In this document: piece by piece, positions 17,890-49,270 of the stretch | How the letters are laid out: the number at the start of each line of letters is the position of its first letter | Numbering within the stretch: position 1 is the first letter of the stretch | Source of the DNA: Chondrilla cf. caribensis | Taxonomy: Eukaryota > Porifera > Demospongiae > Chondrillida > Chondrillidae | Length of the DNA: 64,000 nucleotides | Direction of reading: 5' to 3' | NCBI GenBank assembly: GCA_964020155.1 | Contig: OZ026570.1 | Location: forward strand, 2,533,279-2,597,278 | Notes under the pieces: generated by a model | What the model saw: only the letters and a program-made list of their open reading frames with translations | What the model was told of the DNA's origin: nothing | Database searches by the model: none | Position numbers and translations under genes: made by a program

Positions 17890-17965
17890 GGCTTTGTGGC
17901 TCAGTGGTTATGGCGGCTACATGTAGTCAGACACCCTGGGTCCGAGTCACACAGTTGACATGCAG
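17890..17965 (+). repeat. tRNA-like sequence, probable SINE head
   Basis: TGGCTCAGTGGTTA at 17897-17910 is an A-box match (RNA polymerase III promoter and tRNA D-loop). GGGTCCGAGTC at 17938-17948 resembles a B-box (T-loop). Their spacing fits a tRNA gene. I could not fold a full acceptor stem, and the sequence runs into a TTTTCTCTTTTCTC tract, so a tRNA-derived SINE or tRNA pseudogene is more likely than a working tRNA. Confidence 0.55.
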
Positions 17966-18608
17966 TTTTTCTCTTTTCTCTTTTCTCTCCAAGCGGGTTG
18001 GGTTCCAATTAAAATTTCTATAATCTCAGTACATATCTATCAATAGTGCGGCATGCACTGGACTATTATTGATCCAGATACCTACATACGCCCCTACATA
18101 GTTATAGGTATTATAAAAATAATTCAAGTTAATTAAAATTATGGGAGAGATTGTTCTCTTTATAGTCGTGCACCTGTTCGTCAATAGCTCATACATTAAT
18201 TGTTCAATTTATTGATAATAATACATAATTATTACAGTCAGACCAGACCTCTTCACATCAGTACTGTAACAATCTCTTCACTGCAACATGTTTTTTGGAC
18301 ACAGATGAAGCCACTACCCAGTAATTGTACTGGTTTCAACAGTGAGCTGGGTATAATGGCAGGTAAAGTGAGGAAGTAAGGGTGATGTTGGCAAGAGGTT
18401 CAACTGTAGCATGAAATAACAATAATACTTTAAACTGTGTACGTAATTTACAAGTTGAATATATAGTACATGCACATACACATTCAATTTGTTAATGTTC
18501 CATATAAAACCTCCACACATAGTGACATGATGACAATAGATAAAGCTCCAGCTGAAATTAGCTGCGGTCATTTTTAACTTTGTTGTATTCTTCCTTCAAA
18601 TTTTGGAG

Positions 18609-18724
18609 GAATTTCCACCCAACTCTTCCAACCAGACTACCCCGATGGCTTTCTTGTTCCAGACGAGGTGAAGGGGGTGCTTTACTACTCTCTGACAACT
18701 TTTGACCTAAAGAATGACAGCAAG
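18609..18724 (+). other. Orphan exon-like frame
   Basis: A frame reading GISTQLFQPDYPDGFLVP... is bounded by an AG at 18607 and a GT donor at 18725. Its residue composition looks coding, but no partner exon was found on either side. It may be a relic exon or chance. Confidence 0.2.
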
Positions 18725-19489
18725 GTACACTACTAATCTCAGACTATACAAAGTATGAGACATGTTCACATTTTGTGCCATTTCCATACAATATACAAGA
18801 GTTGATTCTTACAACCATTGTACATTGGGGTGAAAACATAAACTTCAAAGATCAGGAGTAGAATTGGCCGACCATATTTGGCACTAGTTTGGTAGAGGTT
18901 TATGATTGCTACAGCATAGACAGGGGTTATTACATTTCAATCATTTCAGTCTGCTACGTGATCACTCAAGAATTATTTTTACCCCATATTTGACACTCCT
19001 GTAAAATACATGAAACTGACACTATCTTGTACTTCTTGCATTCAGCTACTCCAGTCTTGCAAGGTGAAATCATGTGATAAACATGTGACAGTCATATTAT
19101 AACCACACAAACCTCAACAGAAGAGTAATATCGGTATAGTTGCCTACATGACATTGCCGATATACAAACCTATCATACATACAACGATATACACACAATC
19201 GAATACTCAAGTGTATACATATGTACATACGTACGCACCGAATTCCTGAATCCTGGTCCAGTTGTATAAGACCAGCTGTGCCAGCCTTCGCATATGACGT
19301 GAATCTGCCAGCTGTATGGGAGAGGATAAGAATGGAATCAGCATACGTAGAAGCTACGTATGTACGTACGCACGTCCGAGATTATAAAGTCATAATATTA
19401 CAAAAAGAAACTGAATAAAAGTTGATGTTTCCAAACTCCACCCCCTACAAGCTTCTATTTAAGTAACTGTTTCTTTGTTTGTTTGCATG

Positions 19490-19530
19490 TTCTGATAAAG
19501 GTTACAGTATAGTAGCTGAAACGTCAATGT
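19490..19530 (+). ncRNA. Degenerate hammerhead-like / Penelope signature
   Basis: CTGATAAAGGTTACAGTATA then GTAGCTGAAACGTC resembles the hammerhead core (CUGAUGA, stem II, GAAA) carried by Penelope-like retroelements. Stem II (GGUUAC with GUAGCU) can pair with two wobbles. The core has A for the essential G in CUGAUGA, so it should be inactive. Stems I and III are not clear. Confidence 0.3.
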
Positions 19531-21959
19531 TTATAACTTTTATCAATTTTTTGGTTGGAATTATGGATACTGGTTTTACAATGAACAACAGCCAACCACG
19601 ATTGTCCCTTTGTGAGAAACTTAATTATTATTTACAAATCAAAGAGTATCAATGAAAATGACAAACACAGTAAGTGATTACACAAATACAGCATTATACA
19701 ATTACCAATTATTAAGAAAATTTTATATATGTACATATTTACACAAGTTTTTGACAAATAAGGGTCTGTTTATCCAACCCCAAATTCATCCAAAACCTCA
19801 CTCAACCAACAATTGTAGAGCTATGATTGAGTTCTCAACTCTGAAGAATCAACCCTGAGTACAGTACCATATTACACTGGGTAGGATGTAGACTAAATTT
19901 CTCCCTATTGAGATCAGCAATAATGTGTTTGAGAGGTTCCAGATCAACAAGACACCATCCAGCAAATCCTGAGCTCATCACAATAGTGAATGCAGAATAC
20001 AAGATCCCCCATCTTGATCTTGATTGAACAGATTCACAGAACCTTACTAAGAATTACTTTCTTGTTGGTTGATTTATTTAATTATCATTGACACAACCCT
20101 GATTTACCCAACACCCCATTTATCTGACACTACCTCTGCGTGCACAATACACATTGTACAAGGAATATCCATACAGTGAGACAGGGTATTTGGGGCACCA
20201 ATGTAATGTAGGACAAATCCCTTAAACCTTGATAATGCTGAGCTCAATATGGCCAATCCCTTATGAGATATCAATGACACATGTTCAAACGAATAGCTGA
20301 ATATGAGGATTTTAAAAGACTGGTGACGCAAAATACCCCAGTGTCTCACACTGCCCCATTCTACTCCGAATACAGTAACACTGTAGTGTGTCACCTCCAT
20401 AGTCACCCACCATGTGAAATGGGACATCCAGTGACCCCATACATAACAGGCGTAGGTACATGCGTGGTGGCCGAAATGGATTGAATGCTGAACAGTATCA
20501 AACTACACACAATAAGTTGTTTCCGTTAAGAAACCAGTTAGGATACACATACAAGAGTGTGAAGTATTTGTGCATACATAAATACATCTGTTGTGACATT
20601 ATGCATACATAAATGCATCTGTTGCAACATTGTTTTGATGAGTTTACAGATACGTATACATCATAACTACATATGTACAGAATCTCAACATGATGGGAAT
20701 GTTTAAAATAATTACTACAGCGATTCACACTCACAACGCACCTCTCTTTCCAAGCTTGGAGATAATCGTCTACAAGACGAACAAGATAAACGTTTGAGTG
20801 ATACCACGAGGAGATGATAGCGGAATGACATCATGATTTTACACACAGCACATGTGGGGCGTACTGTTCTAATGGATTTGGACCTTCCTGAAATGGGTCC
20901 CCCTAGTCCAAATGTTTTGAAATGTTTGGACCCTCGCCCAGAACTACATACACCCAGGGGTACGCCAATGCGTAGCGTTGAATGAGGGAGAGAACTCGGA
21001 TTTCAATGTCGGTCCAAATATTTGAAACGTTTGGACAGCCGAACCTACCGACCAAAAATGTAAACGCATTCAGAGATCTCAATTTTTCACGACTGTGTTA
21101 TTGAGTAGTGTAAGAGTATCTACGGTCATACTCCCTTAACAATTATCATAGATATTACCTGAGGTTAGTGTATTCATAGACACTATGGTGTATTCATGTT
21201 TTCTACCACTTTTTGTAAGGGTATACTGCCAAAATATGGCAAAATAGGGTAAATACGAGCTCAGTATGTTTCCAGTAACTTGTGAAGACAGAGTTTTCCA
21301 CATCGCAAAGAAGCTTTCGAGGACAAGTAGACCTACCTATATTCAGATTTGGGTTGTTCGTAACTCGGGACAAATAGAATCACAAAGAATTTTTCATCTA
21401 ACTTACGACATAATTAGCCGTATCCAGTTGCCAGGGCCGAGCATCATGTCATTTTATCGGAAGAAGGACAGTGGAAGGACCAGACAACTTCTCGGTATTG
21501 TAAATCGTTGTCACGAGATTAAACGTACATAAACGGGAATAAACGAAAATTTGGGGTAGCTAGCCAGTCCCGGCACACGCCCTACGGGCGTCAGCTTGAC
21601 TTCAGTTTTTCTCCCAAGATACTAGGTGATCATGGATCCTTCAAATTTGCCCTAAGGAACTACGTTGTAACATTTAACATGACAACAAATTCCCAGTAAT
21701 TGACGGATTTGTCATTTGAACACTACCAAATCTGTTAAATAAATATGCTATTAAATAATTAACTCTTATCAGTTCACCCATAATTTGGAAATTAAATGAA
21801 CAAATTGATCATTCAACTAAAGTTGATAAAATTGGTGTAAATCATTATGGCAATAAACCATTAGCTGGAAATTTGCTCCTAATATGAAAATAGAAAAATG
21901 CAAATATTATTAAAAACAGAATGAGGTGTAAAGGATGTGATATGAGTGCAAAATGGTGC

Positions 21960-22050
21960 ATTGAGGTTGGTGGGTGTGGTGGTGGGTGTGGTGAGTGTGG
22001 TGAGTGTGGTGGTGGGTGTGGTGGGTGTGGTAGGTGTGGTGGTGGGTATG
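21960..22050 (+). repeat. GGTGGGTGTGGT repeat
   Basis: Short G/T-rich tandem array of GGTGGGTGTGGTGAGTGTGG-type units, preceding the larger minisatellite. Confidence 0.85.
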
Positions 22051-22129
22051 AGATGATGTATTTGGGAAGGTGGTTGCAAGCTGGTTGGTGCCAGTTATGA
22101 ATTAGTGACGGCCATGTGGTGGAAGGTCT

Positions 22130-22805
22130 GATGTGATGAGTTCAAGGTGGTGGGTGCACATGGGAGATGGTGGGTGGAGTGGTAAGTGTGGTGAGTGTGA
22201 AGTGATGAGTGGAGTGGTGGGGTCTGGAAGATGCGTATGGTGGGTGCAAAGAGGTGAGTGTGGGATGGTGAGTGTGAAGTGGTGGTCCAGAAGATGCATA
22301 TGGTGGGTGCAAAGTGGTGAGTGTGGGATGGTGAGTGTGAAGTGGTGAGTGTGGGATGGTGGGTGCAAGGTGGTGAGTGTGGGATGGTGGGTGCAAAGTG
22401 GTGAGTGTGAAGTGGTGGTCCAGAAGATGCATATGGTGGGTGCAAAGTGGTGAGTGTGGGATGGTGAGTGTGAAGTGGTGAGTGTGGGATGGTGGGTGCA
22501 AGGTGGTGAGTGTGGGATGGTGGGTGCAAAGTGGTGAGTGTGAAGTGGTGGTCCAGAAGATGCATATGGTGGGTGCAAAGTGGTGAGTGTGGGATGGTGA
22601 GTGTGAAGTGGTGAGTGTGGGATGGTGGGTGCAAGGTGGTGAGTGTGGGATGGTGGGTGCAAAGTGGTGAGTGTGAAGTGGTGGTCCAGAAGATGCATAT
22701 GGTGGGTGCAAAGTGGTGAGTGTGGGATGGTGAGTGTGAAGTAGTGGTCCAGAAGATGCATATGGTGGGTGCAAAGTGGTGAGTGTAAGATTCTTGTGGA
22801 TGGTG
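22130..22805 (+). repeat. 133-bp higher-order minisatellite
   Basis: The landmark CCAGAAGATGCATATGGTGG recurs at about 22287, 22420, 22553 and 22686, a period of 133 bases, with a short last unit at 22749. Within each unit are 20-26-base subrepeats of GGTGAGTGTGGGATGGTG. The complementary strand is open in three frames (His/Pro/Thr-rich) because of the repeat, not because it codes. It starts about 40 bases beyond the 3' end of protease copy C. Confidence 0.9.
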
Positions 22806-22845
22806 GGTGCACGATCCACATACAATTCAACTCACCACAAGCAAA

Positions 22846-32077
<9,232 letters not shown>

Positions 32078-32479
32078 CTTTGAAAAGTAATTCAGATGTT
32101 TTTACTGTAGTTTTAATAAAGAGACTTTAGATTTAAACAAGAATATACACATCTACTAACACTTGAGACAACACCAATATGGACAAGGCATGACCAGGTC
32201 CAAGTGTGTACCAGACAGAGGTTGGTGTGCAATTACAATTCATCACCTAATGGTAATTGATGACAAGTAATCATTGATTGGAAGTGATCATACATAAATA
32301 GGAAGCAACCAACCATGACCTGATTGATCATAGTGCAACGTAGTATTATATGGACTGGAACGGGTGACACCCAATTGAATGCATTCTCTACAAAAATTGA
32401 TATCTATTATGCTCAGTAAGACAAAGCTAGATGCTTCACTGTTGTAGTTATTGTCTATTATGGTGATTTTGACATACCA

Positions 32480-34215
32480 TAGGGGGAGGTTGATGGACAT
32501 TGGAAATAGTAAGCACCTCCAAATGTAGCTAAGGTTACAGATAACATACAAAGATAGGAGTTCTTTCAATGTTATGTTCATGCCATCAGCTAGGTATGGT
32601 GAAGATTAAATGTCAAGTTAACATACTCCCATCTCCCATGATTTATGCAAGAAGGTGCTTAGCGTCTTTTCTCCTACTCTCTCCCGTATATTGAAAAAAT
32701 ATTAAGTACCTCCGCATGTAGCTGGGATTACGGACCACGCATTGAAATGGGAATTGTTTCAGAATTAATTTTAGTTCATGCCATCAGCTAGGCTTGGCAA
32801 AATATCAAGCTGACATACTCCCATTCATATGAGTTCTGCAAGAAGGTGTTTAGCATTTTACTCTCCTACTCTCTCTCATACATTGAAAACATATTAAGCA
32901 CCTCTGAATATAGCTGGGATTGCAGGCCAGGTATTGAAATGAAAATTATTTCAGCACTTGGTTCATGCCATCAGCTAGGTCTGGTAAGAATATCAAGTTG
33001 ACATGGCCCCTCTCCCATGAGTTATGCAAGAAGGTGGTTAGCATTTCATTCTTCTATTCTCTCCCATACATTGAAAAAATATTAAGCACCTCCAAATGTA
33101 GCTGGGATTATGGGCCACATATTGAAATGGGAATTGTTTCAGCATATTATTATAGTTCATGCCATTAGCTAGGTCTGGTCAAAATATCAAGTTGACACAC
33201 TCCCATTCTCATGAATTATGCAAGAAGGTGCTTAGTGTCTATTCTCCTATTCTTTCCAGTATATTGAAGAAATATTAAGCACCTCCGAACGTAGCTGGGA
33301 TTACGGGCCATATATTGAAATGGGAATTGTTTCAGCATTTAGTTCATGTCATTAGCTAGGTCTGGTGAAAATATCAAGTTGACACGTCTCCTCTCCCATG
33401 AGTTATGCAAGAAGGTGCTTAGCGTCTATTCTCCTATTCCCTCCCATACATTAAAAGAAGATTAAGCCCCTCCGAATGTAGCTGGGATTACGGGTCGCGT
33501 ATTGAAATGGGAATTGTTTTAGCATTTAGTTATGCCATTAGCTAGGTCTGGTAAGAATATCAAGTTGACATGCCTCCATTCCCGTGAGTTATGCAAGAAG
33601 GCCCAGGTGCTTACCATTTTATTCTCCTATTCTCCCCCATACATTGAAAAAATACTAAGCACCTCCATAATATGTAGCTGAGGTTTTGCCATGTATTGAA
33701 ACGGGAAAAATCATTGTTTCAGCATTTAGTTCATGTCATCAGCTAAGCTTGGTAAAAGTATCAAGCTGACACCCCCCCATTCTCATGAGTTATGCAAGGA
33801 GGTGCTTAGCTTTTTATTCTCCTATTCTCTCCCATGCGTTGAAAAATTGAGTACCTCTGAATGTAGCGAAGGTTACATACAAAGATGGGAGTTGTTTCAG
33901 CATTTAGTTCATGCCATCAGCTAGGTCTAGTGAATATATCAAGTTGACACGTCCCCTCTCCCATGTGTTATGCAAGAAGCTTAATTAAGGTGCTTAGCAT
34001 TTCATTCTCCTATTCTCTCCCATACATTGAAAGAATATTAAGGACCTCCAAATGTAGCTAAGGTTACAGGCCACACAAAATGGGAATTGATTCAGCATTT
34101 AGTCCATGCCATCAGCTATATAGGCCTGGTAAAAATATCAAGTTGACATACCCCAATTCATATGAGAGCAAGAGGGTTTTTAGCATTAAATCTTTATTCT
34201 CCTATATTCTCTCCC
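32480..34215 (+). repeat. Satellite of about 190-bp units (about 9 copies)
   Basis: The landmark (G/C)CAT(C/T)AGCTAGG recurs at about 32584, 32780, 32967, 33161, 33348, 33533, 33735, 33913 and 34108 (periods 178-202). Each unit also has GCAAGAAGGTGCTTAGC, ATTCTCCTATTCTCTCCCA and TAGCTGGGATTACGGGCC-type blocks. Units are 10-20 percent diverged by eye. It lies upstream of copy C and ends at the left boundary of the segmental duplication. Confidence 0.92.
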
Positions 34216-35460
34216 TAATTATAACTATAAATAATAATAATAATAATTATTATTATTATTTATAAATAAATAAATATAAATAATTAACTATTCTATTCAT
34301 TTAAACCAGTTATAGTCAGTCTCCACAACACACTTGCTAAATGTTATAAAATGATTGAGGGAGATACAGTAACAGTACACACACATCTGATGTGTATGTT
34401 CAGTGTCAGTAGTCTGACTGCAGAATGTCATCCATTATTGTTTATATAATTAGGTGCTAACGCAAGGACGTCAACACATGTGAACCAACTGTGCGTGTGT
34501 CCCCTTCTCTGCTGTACGCATGTACAGAAAGCATGTACAGAAAGAAATAGCATGTGTAACGTCACAGAAACTGTTGACTGCATGTTCCAGATTTTTAAAA
34601 CTCGTACTGTTACAAAACCTAATTGGGACAGTCTAACTACAATATCACATTTTGTTGGTTATGATATGTGTATATATACACACAGTAACAGTTGAACATG
34701 CTTGATAAGTACCTCATGATTGTTATGAACGGTAACTACATTATTCAATTACTACAATGTAAGTATTACATAGTATAGTTGTACAATGTATTATACAGAT
34801 TAAGACATAGATGTTAGTACCTACAAACTTACTGATACTGGTTATCAAGTAGAAACTACTATCTCTGCCATAAACACCCTACCTACAAAAACTATAAAGT
34901 TAACAATTCAAGCCTATTCCTCTGCTTAAGTTTTCAACGTAGTAGGTCCAGGAGAATATCTAAAACAGAAAGGAACGAAATATGAGATTACTCTGAGATC
35001 ACAGCTCTCAATTTTGTTTGTAACTACAAAGTAGCTCTACGCTTGAGTATTTACATTATACAGGAAAGAGACAAGAAGATTTACACATCATTATGTATAG
35101 CAGGTATATATCTGAATAGTTTGTCATGATAGTTTTCATTGGGAAAAAATTCGAGGGTCTGTGGATTAGAACCTTAACTTTCATGGTAAACAACAATTAA
35201 TCTTGGCTACTTTTGGCTACAAACAAACTTGTATCCTGATTCAGCGAAAGATCAAATGAAAAGTGTACATACTTCAGCACTGGAGCACATGTCACTGATA
35301 TGTACGGGAAACAGCATAGGTCACCAGACAGGCTTCATTGATAGGATTATAATTGATTAACAAGGAGGAAATTAGTGAAAACCTTCTATTGCGCATGTGA
35401 TCATATTGAACTACTTGTATATGCGTTGCCGGATTTAACTACACCAGGATACAACTAAAC

Positions 35461-45334
<9,874 letters not shown>

Positions 45335-45414
45335 CTCCGAAAAGGATACAACGGACTGATAGAGTGTCTACGATCTAGCTAGCTACCTATTCCTCGTGTG
45401 GATTCCTTTTATAG

Positions 45415-45423
45415 TATGGTAGG
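45415..45423 (-). promoter_or_regulatory. TATA box of copy A
   Basis: TATAAAAGG on the minus strand, 81 bases upstream of the ATG. Same motif and surroundings as in copy B. Confidence 0.7.
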
Positions 45424-47211
45424 CGTATCAATAGTATGTATACATTTATCATTAATATATTATGGAGAACATACGTGTGATTTCACGTATAATCTCAAAG
45501 GTGAACACGTCTGTACATCCGTAGGAAGTTGTCATCATATCCGGTGGCGGGAAAACCCACACCTCCTGTCATCGTTACGTAGCTTGTCTGTAATCATGAT
45601 TCTTGTACTCTTAGTGGACTGCAAAATAGATAGAAAAACGTTAACTGCACAATTAACAGTTATTGCAACCTCAAATTTGATTTATTCATACTCAATTGTA
45701 CACGGAACAAGGGCTGAAGAAAACTACAACCATGTATTATTAAAAGCATCATAAATAATTGTTACCAAATTATCAAAGCTGCATTCATGATCTGAAAGCA
45801 TTCACAAATCATTGCCAAGCTATCAGTGTATGTATCTATATAATAATATTATATTCAGGAGTTTCATTCTTTGTGAATCTTAGGCAGTATATTGTTTATT
45901 CATTCTAATTGAGGAACTCAATCTCCCATTTCATGGGATGAACAATCATTATGAAATAGGTCATGACATTTGGTGGAGGTCAACATGTAGAGATCCACTG
46001 TCCCATAGTGAATACATGTGTAACAGAGTGTATGTGCCTATCATAACCACACAACCACTACCTACATGTACAGGTATGCTATAGATTGATAAGGTTAAGA
46101 TAACTCATTTCAGGTGAAGTCCATGTCTAGTATATAAGGTATGGCTTTGGTTATGTGAGTCTTGCATAGTCAGACTCTGAACAATAACCTCTTTCACTCT
46201 CTAGATCTATGATAGAACCCATGCCTATTGATGTAAACTATGTGTGAGGGACGATGGAGGTGCATGGGTCTTGGAGGAATGATTGGGGATCGAACGAAGG
46301 AAAATTCACAGATGTTGTATAATATGTGAAGAATTAACTCTCAAAGTGTAGCAAAGGGTACTGTTAACTACTATGAGCTAAAGGAAGTTAACACTAAGGT
46401 TCATGACCTTTACAGCAACTGTGACCTCAGAATGTATAGGGCCTTACATCATAAATTCAATATTTAGTTCTGATCAGAAGGATTCCACGCATATGGATAA
46501 TTTATACAGGCTACTGTAGGTCTACCATGGAACCATGCATGTCACAAAGTGTTATGACATAATTGAGGGAGGTACGGCACACACGTTTGTTATTCCTTGT
46601 CTGACCGCAGTCTACCGCAGAATGTCATGTCCTGTACGTGTTTACCTACAGAGGTCAGCACGTGTGCAGTAAATTTCTAATGTGTGTGGGTGTGTGGGTG
46701 TGTGCAGGGATCAAGTGGTGCCCACATCCTATGATGGTATATGTCCTATATAATTATTCCTATATGCATAAAAACCTTTCCATATAGAACAAACCTATCT
46801 ATGTATCATAAAATTATGATATTATATAGATCTATAAGGGATATTACAGAATAACTTTGTTTTAAATTACTGATAATCATTATCGAACAAGACAGTTTAC
46901 AAAATTACACTTTATCACAAATATTCCAGCCTATTAAACTGGAAATGCCGAACAAAATATAGCATGATGCTTCAAATACCACATCTCACGAGGATAGTAC
47001 CAATATTAATAGAAGAAATTCTTGCATAAAAATATTATAATCTTTATCAATCCTCCTGATCAATCAGTATTTTCCGTAATGCAGTGCGCATGCAAAGCAG
47101 GACAACACAAGTGATAAGGAGTACGAATTCAGAAACATATGTATTATATATGGCACATATTATCTGATTGTCACAGTGTCCACTTCAATGGTTGTGATAC
47201 ACTATCGATGG
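45424..47211. other. Intergenic part of unit 1
   Basis: Upstream region of copy A. It matches 59940-62150 of unit 2 apart from insertions there. Contains AAGGAAGTTAACACTAAGG...TTCATGACC at about 46381 once, where unit 2 has it twice. No gene seen. Confidence 0.6.
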
Positions 47212-47384
47212 TCACAATAAGCAAAGCTTACTTACTGTGGTCAGTGAAAAACAGCCTTTTTGTCCCTTTCTCCGCTTCCAGAACAGCACACCAGTAATCA
47301 CTACTACTGCTATGGCAACCACCAACATCAGAGTCACGAAACAGAACAATACGATTACTGTCCTTCTAGATCCATCAGAATTAC
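47212..47384 (-). CDS. Orphan membrane-anchor exon (alternative last exon of copy B or relic)
   Basis: From an acceptor at 47385 (TTATAG) the frame reads GNSDGSRRT, then a helix of about 25 hydrophobic residues, then FWKRRKGQK and a stop at 47212. It is clearly related to exon 20 of copies A and B and starts in the same phase. No other protease exons accompany it on its upstream side except those of copy B, 2 kb further up. It could be spliced to exon 19 of copy B as an alternative anchor and tail, or be a left-over of the duplicated neighbour. A good donor (ACA|GTAAGT) lies inside its tail. Confidence 0.5.
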
Positions 47385-47860
47385 CTATAACAGGTACATA
47401 TATTGAAGTCCAAACTTGATTTAAGCTGATCATTATTAAAATAATAATAATATCATTATTGCAATGTCCAAGGCAGGAGGCCCATATAAATGTGCAATAC
47501 ATCCATCAGCCATGATGAATAATATTACATAATAGTATAATTCATATCCATAATATAATTACTAATGTGGGTGGTAATGTGTTAACGTGAGCATGAGGAC
47601 AGTTTGAGATAGGAAATGCAATAATGTAAATTAATTATAATAATTATAATATAAAATAAATCCCACCACTCCCTGAGAGTCCATAATAATGTGTATGCAA
47701 GCAGAGCAATAAATAATTCATACATATAAAGCACAAATCACACATATTATTATTATTATCATTATAAAAATAAATATAAATAATTATTAATTGATTTTAT
47801 TTGTATAATATTATACCAGTTATAGTCAGACTCCACAATACACTTGCTGAATGTTTCAAC

Positions 47861-48155
47861 TAGGGCTGGGGATCAACTGAAATTTTCAAATCGATAATCA
47901 GTAGTCATCAATTAGGCTTGAAGTGAAGTCCACAGAGTCCTTTTCACAATTCAGGTACGTACTGTTAACGTTGAAGTACGGAATTGAATCGAACCCATGG
48001 AGTGAAGGTTTTGGGTAATAGGTGGGGGGTGGCTTCCTGGTCTTCCCTTAATTGCTTCCTGTGATTAATCGATTTGCTTGCACTATTAACGATAATCAGA
48101 TTTGAAATGAATATCGATTGATTAATTGTTGAATCGATTAATCGTTCCAGCACTA
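47861..48155 (+). mobile_element. 295-bp hAT MITE with 8-bp target duplication
   Basis: TAGGGCTGGG...CCAGCACTA ends are imperfectly inverted. The flanks GTTTCAAC (47853-47860 and 48156-48163) are identical, the 8-bp duplication typical of hAT. The matching site in unit 1, near 34345, is empty. Internally related to 14099-14443. Confidence 0.9.
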
Positions 48156-49270
48156 GTTTCAACATGACTGAGGGAGATACAGTAACTGGCCATGGACACA
48201 CACACCTGCTGTGTATGTTCAGTGTCAGTAGTCTGACTGCAGAATGTCATCCATCATTGTTTAGGTGCTAACGCAAGGATGTCAAGATATGAACCAATTG
48301 TGTGTGTGTCCCCTTCTCTGCTGTATGTGTGTACAGAAAGGAATAGTATGTGTGACTTCACAGAAGCTGTTGATGTACGGACTGTCCCAGATCTTTGAAA
48401 CTCATACTGCTACAAAATCTAACTGGGACAGTCTAACTACAACATCACATTTTGTTGGTTTTGATATGTGTATTATACACACACAGTAGCAGTCGAACAT
48501 GCTTGGTAAGTACCTCATGATTGTTATGAACAGTAACTACATTATGCAATTACTACAATGTAAGTATTACATAGTATAGTTGTACAATGTATTATACAGA
48601 TTAAGACATAGATGTTAGTACCTACAAACTTACTGTTACTGGTTATCAAATAGAAACTACTATCTCTGCCATAAACACCCTACCTACAAAAAACTACAAA
48701 GTTAACAATCAAGTCTGTTCCTCTGCTTAAGTTTTCAACGTAGTAGGTCCAGGAGAATATCTAAAACAGAAAGGAACGAAATATGAGGTTACTCTAGATC
48801 ACAGCTCCCAATAATATTTTGTTTATAACTGCAAAGTAGCATCACAGTAGAGTATGTACATTACACAGGAAAGAGACAAGAATATTTAGTACACATCACT
48901 ACGTATAGCAGGTATATATCTAAATAGTTTGTCATGATAGTTTTCATTGGGAAAAAATTCAAGGGTCTGTAGACTAGGACCTCAACCTTCATGGTAAACA
49001 ATTAACCTTGGCTACTTTTGGCTACAAACAAACTTGTATCCTGATTCAGGGAAAGATCATATGAAAAGTGTAAGTACTTCAGCACTGGAGCACATGTCAC
49101 TGATATGTACGGGAAACACCATAGGTCACCAGACAGGCTTCATTGATAGGATAATTGATTCACAAGGAAGAAATTAGTGAAAACATTCTATTGCGCATGC
49201 AATTTAATATTGAACCATTAATTTTGTATATACTTTGCCTCATTTATTAACACCAGGATACAACTAAAAC

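Larger units (their letters stand above)
17510..22845. other. 5.3-kb gene desert between PLEKHA8 and the protease array
   Basis: The plus-strand genes end here and the minus-strand array begins at its right edge. It contains the tRNA-like element, the orphan exon-like frame at 18609, a hammerhead-like motif near 19490, degenerate sequences resembling pogo-type ends (TTTATCCAACCCC near 19768, GATTTACCCAAC near 20100), a block with repeated GTCCAAATNTTTGAAA around 20880-21050, and GGTG minisatellites. A 267-base plus-strand frame at 21266-21532 has no recognisable product or splice context. Confidence 0.55.

Noticed and set aside
21266..21532. 88-codon plus-strand frame MFPVTCEDRVF...
   Set aside because: Isolated in a repeat-rich gene desert, with no recognisable motif or neighbouring exon. 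Kept only as part of the intergenic description.
22102..22830. 242-codon minus-strand frame rich in His, Pro and Thr
   Set aside because: It is fully explained by the 133-bp minisatellite, is open in three frames, and starts at the repeat edge.
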